From contig JAJDVB010000206.1 in the NCBI GenBank assembly GCA_022826345.1, forward strand, positions 1-21,163: 21,163 bases of DNA. Reading direction: 5' to 3'. Numbering within the stretch: position 1 is the first letter of the stretch; every line of letters starts with the position of its first letter. This document shows positions 15,897-21,163 of the stretch, in pieces. Origin of the DNA: Alphaproteobacteria bacterium. Lineage in GTDB: Bacteria; Pseudomonadota; Alphaproteobacteria; UBA828. The position numbers and the translations under genes are program-made. The notes beneath the pieces are model-generated. The model did no database searches, was not told the origin of the DNA, and saw only the letters and a list, made by a program, of their open reading frames with translations.

Positions 15897-15970
15897 AACG
15901 CATATATGCACGATCACACATGGTGATATCAAGCACTTTTATGCACGATCGTTTGTGCTATATTGTGCAC
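15887..15970. promoter_or_regulatory. Divergent phage control region with paired operator-like motifs
   Basis: The two start codons (15896 minus, 15971 plus) are 74 bp apart. TGTGCAC occurs at both ends (15887-15893 and 15964-15970), next to each ATG. TATGCACGATC occurs twice inside (15905-15915 and 15940-15950). Half-site pairs such as GCAC-CGATCGTTT-GTGC and a GCATATATGC palindrome (15900-15909) add dyad symmetry. TATATT (15959-15964) would be a -10 for the repressor, only 6 nt before its ATG, so the transcript may be leaderless. On the minus strand TTGATA (about 15932-15927) and CATATA (15908-15903) give a similar short leader. These are probable repressor/regulator binding sites. Confidence 0.6.
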
Positions 15971-16873
15971 ATGAACGAATCGACTCGACCGAGCGAGCAG
16001 ATCCGCCGTGCCGTGCGCGAGGCGCTGGCGGCGGCGGGCGTGGGCGCGCGGCGCTTCGAGGCGGCCCACGGCCTCCGGCCTTGGACGCTACGGGGAATTC
16101 TGGACCCGACCCGCCAACAGGCGCCGTCGGTGGACCGCGCCGCCGAGATCTGCGCCGCGCTCGGGCTCACGCTTTCGATCGGCCCGCCTGCCGGCCCGCG
16201 CGCCGACGATGAGGACAACGAGGACGGCACGGGGGGAGCGGGAGCACTGTCGGAATTGACGGGTACGGAGTGGGGCGGTGCATTGCCGGCGGCCCCGCCG
16301 GCGGTGCCGATATTCAGCCTGGAGGGGCCGGTCCGGGCGCTGGCGCGGCTCGTCGCAGACGCTGGCGGCGACCCGATCCCGGAGGAGTTGGGCGCGCCCC
16401 CTGCGGCGGGCTTCGCCGGCTCCGACGCCCGGCCGGTCGCTGCGGCGAATGAGAACGGCGTGCCGCCCGGCGCGCGCTCGGTGGGCACGCGCGAGGTCGC
16501 AGCGGCGGCGGGCGGCGGCACGGTCAATCTCGACGATGCACCAGTCAAGGGCCCGGTCTGGTTCCGCCGCGACTGGCTCGATGGCCAAGGCATGGACCCG
16601 ACGCGCTGCGTGGTGATTTCGGTTCGGGGCGAGTCGATGGAACCCACGCTGCCGGCCGGCTCCAAGATTTTGGTGGACCGCGACCGCACCCGCCGCCGTG
16701 CCGAGCGCATCTTCGTGGTCGCCACCGGCGAGGGTCTGGTCGTGAAGCGGCTGGAGCGGCGCGGGCGACAATGGTTCCTTGCCAGCGATCACCCGTCCTG
16801 GCAGCCGGTGCCGTGGCCGCGGGAGGCGGAGGTAATCGGCGAGGTGCGCTGGGCCTCCCGCACCTTCGAGTGA
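15971..16873 (+). CDS. Phage repressor: XRE-like DNA-binding domain with LexA/S24 peptidase domain
   Basis: A 300-residue protein. The start at 15971 (MNESTRPSEQIRR) is preferred over an in-phase frame from 15920, because the latter runs through the operator region. Residues about 8-72 form the DNA-binding domain. The middle (75-190) is a low-complexity Ala/Gly/Pro linker. Residues 196-300 form an S24 peptidase with Ser222 in GESMEPTLPAG and Lys259 in GLVVKRLER, the catalytic dyad of LexA, CI and UmuD. This suggests lysogeny control with RecA-triggered self-cleavage; an Ala-Gly type cleavage site could be at 180-181, ahead of the domain. It faces the early operon across the operators. No ribosome binding site is visible, in line with a leaderless mRNA. 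Confidence 0.88.
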   Translation: MNESTRPSEQIRRAVREALAAAGVGARRFEAAHGLRPWTLRGILDPTRQQAPSVDRAAEICAALGLTLSIGPPAGPRADDEDNEDGTGGAGALSELTGTEWGGALPAAPPAVPIFSLEGPVRALARLVADAGGDPIPEELGAPPAAGFAGSDARPVAAANENGVPPGARSVGTREVAAAAGGGTVNLDDAPVKGPVWFRRDWLDGQGMDPTRCVVISVRGESMEPTLPAGSKILVDRDRTRRRAERIFVVATGEGLVVKRLERRGRQWFLASDHPSWQPVPWPREAEVIGEVRWASRTFE

Positions 16874-17245
16874 TGCTCCGCGCAAGTCCCGTGTTGCCGT
16901 TCACTGACACCGCTGCGCCAGCCCGAGGGCTTGCCCCTGAAGGTCCGGACGCCTCCTCCTTCTCAATGCGAGAATTGGAGGAATGAATGAGGCGGCACTT
17001 GTCGTGGTCGGACGCGTATCCATAGTATAAGGGGTAGGTGTACGAGCGGAGCAAGAGCCTGCCGTGGTGCAACGATGGCCTTCCTTGTGACGACTTGGGC
17101 CCTAACGTGGCTGGAGGCCAAGGAGAATCGTGAGTCGTTTTGGGTGGTAATTGCGTAGTATCCTACGGCGGGAGGATTGCTAAGTCCCTAACGAAATACG
17201 GCGCGTATCGACGGACGAGAGCGCGGCGTGGACGGAGTGTCTATC
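16874..17245 (+). promoter_or_regulatory. 372-bp region upstream of the AT-rich operon, with a promoter candidate
   Basis: No gene is supported. Composition shifts from GC-rich to AT-richer near 16990-17030. TTGTCG (16999-17004) and TAGTAT (17023-17028) are 18 bp apart and would start a transcript near 17035 with an untranslated leader of about 210 nt ahead of the first gene of the operon. TCCTTG and CAAGGA within the leader (about 17080-17125) can pair, but no known riboswitch is recognised. A GGAG lies about 8 bp before the ATG at 17246. Confidence 0.4.
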
Positions 17246-17503
17246 ATGGCGATTCGAAAGAAGATCCCGGATCCAAAAAACGTCGGGCAAGAAGTTTGGG
17301 CAACGTCCCTTGATATCGTCGAAATGAGCGAGCCATTTAGTCGAATTAAGTTGGAGGATGGAACAATTATTACAATGAGATCGGTGGTAAATGAAGTATT
17401 CGTTATTGAAGATAGGTTCGATGCCCAAGGGAATCCGGAATACACGGTGAATAGCCAACTCATCGCAAACATTACGCCACCGGATAGTACCCGAGATGAT
17501 TAG
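17246..17503 (+). CDS. Small conserved-looking protein, first gene of AT-rich trio
   Basis: An 85-residue acidic protein. ATG 17246 (MAIRKKIPDPKN) is chosen over an in-phase GTG at 17228 because of the GGAG site about 8 bp upstream. The sequence alternates short beta strands: EPFSRIKLEDGTIITMRSVV (29-48) then NEVFVIEDRFDAQGNPEYTV (49-68). This suggests a small single-domain beta protein with no membrane segment, signal or helix-turn-helix. I recall similar short unannotated proteins with the PFSRIKLEDGT and DAxGNPxYxV patterns in mobile DNA, but know no function. Codons such as ATA, AGA and TTA, rare in the flanks, are used. It overlaps the next gene by 8 bp, so the two are probably co-translated. 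Confidence 0.7.
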   Translation: MAIRKKIPDPKNVGQEVWATSLDIVEMSEPFSRIKLEDGTIITMRSVVNEVFVIEDRFDAQGNPEYTVNSQLIANITPPDSTRDD

Positions 17504-18338
17504 TTCAGCAGTGGTTGGGAGAGCTCTCGCTCCTAACGAAGAGTTGATCTCGATAGGCAGTGGAGGAGCTATGCTTTTCCCACGCCAGCCAAGCGATGCT
17601 GCTGTTCACGATCCGCAACTTTGCATTGTGGCGTATACGACGCCAGAGAGTGCGGTCACGCGAGTCTTAGATATTAGAACTTATCCAGAATCGCAAATTT
17701 GCGTGAGCGAAGATGCGGACAAGAAGTACTGGAGCTGGGACGAGTTAAATTCCAATACCATTAGAGCGGCTTTGGCTAAAGCTTGGAGGTTAACCATTAC
17801 CAAGGAAATTCAAGAGTTAACAGTCGATAGAGAGCAGTCTGCGCACTCTTTCTTTTCGGGTCGAGAGGGGCCGGAGAGAATAAGAGCGATCTTAGACGAT
17901 ATCATTTATACTATTGAATTACCTACATCTCCTTTGCGGCCTCCTATGGTTGAAGCGAAGGAGGACCAAGCGGGTGAACATCCTGAGTTGGATATCACTT
18001 TGCAGCTTGAAGAAATGCGTTTACTCGAGAATGGGTGGTTGGATGGGGAAGGGCTTGCTCCCTTGAGACAGGGTATTGACTGGTTGGAGCGAGCATTTCG
18101 AATACATTACTCTTCAGCCGCGCAGTTGCCGTATCTGTTTCCGACTGTGACTGGAGGTGTCCAAGCCGAGTGGTCAATCGGCGCTAGAGCGATTACATTG
18201 GAGATAGATTTGACCACTCAGTTAGGACAGTGGCACGAGCTTTGCTTGGAATCCGGTGTCGTTGTTGAACGGTCGCTCGATTGTAATGCGGCTCGCGACT
18301 GGGAATGGCTAGTCCATCGGATCGAGCCTGACGTATGA
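17496..18338 (+). CDS. Protein of unknown function, 280 residues, second gene of AT-rich trio
   Basis: No named domain is recognised. The N-terminal part (1-145) is soluble and mixed; the C-terminal part has a helix (LDITLQLEEMRLLENGW, 165-181) leading into the motif NGWLDGEGLAP (179-189). Then come a helix (GIDWLERAFRI) and strands with PYLFPTVTGGVQAEW (212-226) and RAITLEIDL (231-239). The pattern N.W.GEG.AP followed later by P...GG...EW recurs, from memory, in small unannotated proteins of accessory loci. No signal or membrane segment is present. It starts inside the previous gene (8-bp overlap) and ends in an ATGA overlap with the next, so the three proteins are probably made together and may form a complex. 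AT-rich codon use marks it as transferred. Confidence 0.7.
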   Translation: MISSAVVGRALAPNEELISIGSGGAMLFPRQPSDAAVHDPQLCIVAYTTPESAVTRVLDIRTYPESQICVSEDADKKYWSWDELNSNTIRAALAKAWRLTITKEIQELTVDREQSAHSFFSGREGPERIRAILDDIIYTIELPTSPLRPPMVEAKEDQAGEHPELDITLQLEEMRLLENGWLDGEGLAPLRQGIDWLERAFRIHYSSAAQLPYLFPTVTGGVQAEWSIGARAITLEIDLTTQLGQWHELCLESGVVVERSLDCNAARDWEWLVHRIEPDV

Positions 18339-18739
18339 AATCGGATAGTCTGTTGTTCCGACAAGTGCATCCGAATTGGCTCAAAGGAAATCACGTTACA
18401 TCACAGGCTTTCAAACCTACCCCGAAGGATGAGGGGCAGCTGTCGGTAGATGACGGGGACCTTATAACGGCTGATAAAGCTTATGAGCAATACACCGTGG
18501 GCAAAGGTCTTTCCTCGATCGGCGTTCTAGCTGTAACAGTTGCCGAGTGTGAACAAGAGGGCTTGTCAGCAATGCCCGATCCTAAGCCATGCCAACCCTC
18601 TCATGCCGTAATCAACTTTGCCGACAATTCCAGTAGCGAGATCGAAAAGAAGGCAAAGCGTCTGAGGGAAGCTGCTATGCGTCGCAACTGGCAATATCGC
18701 CCCGAGCAACCAATTTGTACCGTTCCGTCAGCTCCCTAA
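18335..18739 (+). CDS. Protein of unknown function, 134 residues, third gene of AT-rich trio
   Basis: A 134-residue protein starting MKSDSLLFRQVHPNWL; the ATG overlaps the preceding stop as ATGA. Striking segments are FRQVHPNWLKGNHVTSQAF (8-26), FKPTPKDEGQLSVDDGDLIT (26-45) and a C-terminal helix with EIEKKAKRLREAAMRRNWQY. I recall a family of unannotated proteins with the same RQVHP...VTSQAF.PTPKD...LSV.DGD order and the terminal KKAK.L...A..R.W.Y, but no established function. The conserved His, Asp and Lys/Arg residues could be catalytic or nucleic-acid binding; this is speculation. Composition becomes GC-rich again right after its stop. Confidence 0.7.
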   Translation: MKSDSLLFRQVHPNWLKGNHVTSQAFKPTPKDEGQLSVDDGDLITADKAYEQYTVGKGLSSIGVLAVTVAECEQEGLSAMPDPKPCQPSHAVINFADNSSSEIEKKAKRLREAAMRRNWQYRPEQPICTVPSAP

Positions 18740-18777
18740 GGCGGGCAGCGTCTGACCACGGCCACTGTGGGGGTGCT

Positions 18778-19326
18778 ATGCGTGCGGGGCTGTTCGTCGC
18801 CTTGGCGGTCGTCGCGCTCGCCGCTTGTTCGCCGATCACGCACATCGAGGGCCACAAGATTCGCGCCACCGCGGCGTCAGCCGACGCGCTGCACGGAGGG
18901 GCGCCTGCCTGGTTCGGGGCGTGGTGGGGCGACTATCTGCGCCATGCGCGGTCCGGCGGCTACGCCGTGCTCGCGCTCGACCGCAATGGGAGGGGCGGCT
19001 GGTACGTCTACTGCGGCACCAGCGGCTGTCATCTCCTTGACAGCATCTGGGCCGGGCCGATCAAGGACGTCCAATACGAACACCGGGCGCTCAAGCTTTG
19101 TCGCGCGGGCGTTGCGAAGGCTCACCCCGCAGACCGGCCCGACTGCGCGCTTTACGCGATCAAGGACAAGATCATCTGGCAGGGTCCACTGCCCTGGGAG
19201 GGCGCTGAAGACGCCACGACCCGCCCCGCGCATCGCGTCGCGGTCGGCGCGACGCCCGACCTCGTCGGCCCGAATATGGCGCTCGACGCGATCGCATTCT
19301 GGCGCATCAAGTGGCTGGTGGACTGA
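18778..19326 (+). CDS. Putative phage-borne lipoprotein
   Basis: A 182-residue protein starting MRAGLFVALAVVALAACSPI at ATG 18778; the LAAC lipobox puts the lipidated cysteine at residue 17. An in-phase longer frame from 18715 would bury the signal peptide and is rejected. The mature part has GYAVLALDRNGRGGWYVYCG (62-81) and two more cysteine segments (LKLCRAG and PDCALYAIKDKIIWQG). The tail CALYAIKDKIIW resembles repeats seen in secreted alphaproteobacterial proteins, without a known role. As the first plus-strand gene of the late block, before DUF5675 and holin genes, it may serve in lysis (spanin-like) or superinfection exclusion. Function is inference. Confidence 0.65.
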   Translation: MRAGLFVALAVVALAACSPITHIEGHKIRATAASADALHGGAPAWFGAWWGDYLRHARSGGYAVLALDRNGRGGWYVYCGTSGCHLLDSIWAGPIKDVQYEHRALKLCRAGVAKAHPADRPDCALYAIKDKIIWQGPLPWEGAEDATTRPAHRVAVGATPDLVGPNMALDAIAFWRIKWLVD

Positions 19327-19380
19327 CCGCAAGGCGACGCGCACGCGGTCGATAGAACCCGGACCATGGTGCGGTGCACG

Positions 19381-19398
19381 GGCGGGGCATGCCCCGCC
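19381..19398. repeat. Perfect 18-bp palindrome
   Basis: GGCGGGGCATGCCCCGCC reads the same on both strands (9-bp arms, no spacer). It lies in the 83-bp gap before the DUF5675 gene. It could be a protein-binding site or a hairpin between transcripts; no U-run follows. Confidence 0.6.
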
Positions 19399-19409
19399 AT
19401 GATCGCGCC

Positions 19410-19883
19410 ATGCAACGCGCGACCCTCACACGGCAGCACGAAAGCGACCAGGGCACCCTCGGGGTCCTGAGCGGCCCCGGTCTCCCGCCCACCTGGATCA
19501 TGGAGCCGCCCTGGCGCGGCAACCGGTGCAACCGCTCCTGCATCCCGGCCGGGCTCTACGAGGTGGTGCCGCATCTCTCGCCGCGCCACCGGCGCTGCCT
19601 GCTGGTGACGCAGGTGCCGGGCCGCAGCCACATCCTCTTCCACGCCGGCAACCTCGGCGGCGACATAGAGCGTGGCTGGCATACCCATACCCAGGGCTGC
19701 CTGCTCCCCGGTCTCCGCCGGGGACGGATGGCCGTGGGCGGTCGCCGGCAGGCGGCGGTGCTCGCCTCGCGCACGGCCCTGCGTCACCTGATGGACTGGG
19801 CCGCAGACCGGCCCTTCGTAATCGAGATCAACCCGCCCTCAAACGGCGAAGCGGCAGGGCGCATAGGAGAGTCCCATGCTTGA
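19410..19883 (+). CDS. DUF5675 family phage protein
   Basis: A 157-residue protein starting MQRATLTRQHESDQGTLGVL. The family pattern is clear: a TLGVL start, MEPPWRGNRCNRSCIPAGLY (residues 31-50), VPGRSHILFHAGNLGGD and TQGCLLPG, then a C-terminal helix with S...L..L. DUF5675 proteins are common in phages near lysis genes, and the conserved H.GN and GC motifs suggest an enzyme, possibly acting on peptidoglycan, though this is not established. Upstream in-phase codons from 19374 pass over the palindrome and are unlikely. Its end overlaps the holin start by 8 bp. Confidence 0.82.
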   Translation: MQRATLTRQHESDQGTLGVLSGPGLPPTWIMEPPWRGNRCNRSCIPAGLYEVVPHLSPRHRRCLLVTQVPGRSHILFHAGNLGGDIERGWHTHTQGCLLPGLRRGRMAVGGRRQAAVLASRTALRHLMDWAADRPFVIEINPPSNGEAAGRIGESHA

Positions 19884-20406
19884 AACGCTCTTCAACCTCG
19901 GCGTCTCGGTGCTCACCGGCGGTGCGACCGGGCTGCTCGGCACAGCGCTCTCGGCCGTGGTTGACTTCTTCCAGTCGCGTCAGCGGCACGCTCAGGAGCT
20001 GGACCTGCGCCGCCTCGATATCGAGCTGGCCAAGGCCGAGGCGGAAGGCGCCGCCGCCCACGCCGCCATCGAGGCCCAGGCCACCCGCGAGCGAGCAGAG
20101 TGGGAGGCCATGGAGGCGTCTTACCGGGAGGCCGCCCGGCGCTGGTCCCGTCCCGGCGAGGGCTGGGCGATGCAGCTCGTCGACGTGGTGCGGGGCCTGA
20201 CGCGGCCGGCGCTCACCTGGAGCCTCTTCGGGCTCGTGGGCGCGATCTACTTCCTGCTGGCCGCCTCCGATCTCGCGGCCGTGAGCCTCCGGCCCCGCAT
20301 CGTCGAGACCGTGCTCTATCTCTTCACCGCCGCAATACTCTGGTGGTTCGGCGCCCGTCAGATCGAGAAGCGGCGTTCGCGCGAGGGCGGGGCGGCCGGC
20401 CGATGA
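19876..20406 (+). CDS. Three-helix holin-type membrane protein (GTA/Mu-like phage holin family)
   Basis: A 176-residue protein with an N-terminal hydrophobic helix (8-31, VSVLTGGATGLLGTALSAVV), a charged coiled coil (35-90, rich in Ala, Glu and Arg) and two C-terminal membrane helices (111-130 PALTWSLFGLVGAIYFLLAA and 142-160 IVETVLYLFTAAILWWFGA). This layout matches the three-membrane-segment holin family named after gene transfer agent release and common in Mu-like phages. It would form inner membrane lesions that release the lysis enzyme. It overlaps both neighbours (8 bp and 4 bp), so the lysis genes are translated as one unit. Confidence 0.78.
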   Translation: MLETLFNLGVSVLTGGATGLLGTALSAVVDFFQSRQRHAQELDLRRLDIELAKAEAEGAAAHAAIEAQATRERAEWEAMEASYREAARRWSRPGEGWAMQLVDVVRGLTRPALTWSLFGLVGAIYFLLAASDLAAVSLRPRIVETVLYLFTAAILWWFGARQIEKRRSREGGAAGR

Positions 20407-20789
20407 GCGACCTCGAGACCTGGGTCGCGCGCGGCGTGGTCGGCGCCATCGTCGCGGCCTGCGTCGGCCTCTTCGTGCGCGTGCGCCGCCTCGAATCCGC
20501 CGGCGCCGTTACCACCAAGAGCGTCAGCGACCTGGAGAGGCGCGACACCGGCGTCGGCGCCCTGGGCGCGCGCATGGAGACCGTCGAGCGCGGCCTGGTC
20601 AAGCTCTCCACTGCGCTCGAATCCCTTCCCGACGCCCGCGAGTTCGCAACCCTCGGACGCTCCGTCACGGCGGTTCAGGGGGAGATCGCGGCGCTCCGCG
20701 CGACCCTCGATGGCATGGACAAGATGATGGCCGGCCTCGACAAGCAGCTCGACCAGATCAACGCGCATCTGCTGGGAGGGGGCGCCTGA
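20403..20789 (+). CDS. DUF2730 family phage protein (Mu gp25-like)
   Basis: A 128-residue protein starting MSDLETWVARGVVGAIVAAC, with one N-terminal membrane helix (about 9-27) followed by a long coiled coil (about 38-120; heptad-like segments VSDLERRDTG, METVERGLVKLSTALESL and LDKQLDQINAHLL). This is the DUF2730 pattern found in Mu-like phages just before the small packaging genes. Its function is unknown; a role in lysis or assembly is assumed from position. The start ATG overlaps the holin stop as ATGA. Confidence 0.75.
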   Translation: MSDLETWVARGVVGAIVAACVGLFVRVRRLESAGAVTTKSVSDLERRDTGVGALGARMETVERGLVKLSTALESLPDAREFATLGRSVTAVQGEIAALRATLDGMDKMMAGLDKQLDQINAHLLGGGA

Positions 20790-20874
20790 GCGGGGTCACG
20801 GGTGCGGTCCGCGTCCCCGGCGAATAAAGCCGGCCCCGGCGCCACCGGACCGCCGAGAGCCCAGGAGGCAAACA

Positions 20875-21066
20875 GTGGCCGCCAGCGGCACCGGGGCCTT
20901 GTCCGCCGCCGGCCCGGGATCGGACGCGGCGCCGCGACTACGCTGCGACCGGCCCAGCGAGGACAGGGATACCGGCGGCAGAACACCCCATTATCATGTA
21001 AGTAAGCCATATAGAACAGATAAAGAGGAATGTGCGCTGTGGCGATTTTCGGGCGCGCGTCACTGA
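20875..21066 (+). pseudogene. Possible decayed next phage gene (DUF3486 position)
   Basis: An AGGAGG ribosome binding site (20863-20868) lies 6 bp before a GTG at 20875, the best such signal in the late block. The frame starts VAASGTGALSA, which recalls the usual opening of DUF3486 proteins (the next gene in Mu-like phages). It then loses all similarity, and stretches elsewhere appear in another frame (AATTLRPAQRG). It ends after 63 codons inside AT-richer DNA. It may be a truncated, frameshifted remnant. The family link is weak and from memory. Confidence 0.28.
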
Positions 21067-21163
21067 TCTTTGGCAGCCGGATATCGACTGCCTGACCCCC
21101 ACCGGGCGAGCAGAATGCAGCGATTTGGCGCGAGACCGGAACGTTACGGGTACATGATGACGC
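20990..21163. other. AT-richer unassigned end of window
   Basis: Composition changes abruptly at about 20990. ATCATGTA (20993-21000) and TACATGAT (21151-21158) form an 8-bp inverted pair about 166 bp apart, which may be chance or the ends of a small inserted element. No gene is recognised before the window ends. Confidence 0.3.

Noticed and set aside
15920..15970. Longer start for the repressor at 15920
   Set aside because: It would translate the operator region and place the promoter inside the gene; ATG 15971 gives the normal N-terminus.
16983..17030. Micro-ORFs of 15 and 12 codons after GGAGG following the repressor
   Set aside because: The ribosome binding site is too close to the first ATG, the peptides match nothing recognised, and the length is within chance.
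21000..21163. Left end of an IS21-type insertion sequence at the right edge
   Set aside because: A TGTA start and a late ATG are suggestive, but no istA coding sequence is visible and the terminal repeats are too short to support the call.

Overview
The window is GC-rich, double-strand-dense DNA whose gene families and gene style point to an alphaproteobacterium: dipeptide/HyuAB operons with ATGA overlaps, a Calx-beta autotransporter, short CT/GA-rich palindromic repeats and a Mu-like prophage with DUF5675 and a GTA-type three-helix holin. Genus cannot be read from the sequence. No rRNA, tRNA or CRISPR was seen.

Positions 1-10271 hold one long leftward operon. It starts with an XRE-cupin regulator, then a peptide-type substrate-binding protein, two permeases, two ATPases, a candidate 27-residue bridging ORF, HyuA, HyuB and an Asp/Glu/hydantoin racemase that runs off the window. 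Nearly every junction after the first permease overlaps, so the genes look translationally coupled. Together they would import a small amide or peptide-like compound, hydrolyse a cyclic amide (hydantoin or oxoproline type) and racemise the substrate or product. The true substrate is unknown.

Positions 10272-13416 hold two stand-alone chromosomal genes: a rightward secreted autotransporter (Cys-rich head, Calx-beta domain, C-terminal barrel) and a convergent Dps ferritin-like protein.

Positions 13771-16873 are the control region of a Mu-like phage. An S24-type repressor (plus strand) faces a divergent early operon (minus strand): small regulator, Gam-like protein, GemA-like protein and Mor-like activator. 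MuA and MuB transposase genes are absent. The early genes overlap each other. Two inverted copies of a palindromic repeat sit in frame inside the regulator and GemA genes and bracket the gam-like gene.

Positions 17246-18739 hold an AT-richer, tightly overlapping three-gene operon of unknown function, foreign in composition to both sides. It is the best candidate for an undescribed system (defence, toxin-antitoxin or phage moron).

Positions 18778-20789 are the Mu-like late/lysis start on the plus strand: lipoprotein, DUF5675 protein, three-helix holin, DUF2730 protein. After this the phage reading frame appears to decay and composition changes again. The early block points away from the late block. 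A single inversion of about 3.5 kb would restore the usual Mu order, with the three-gene cargo between mor and the lysis genes.
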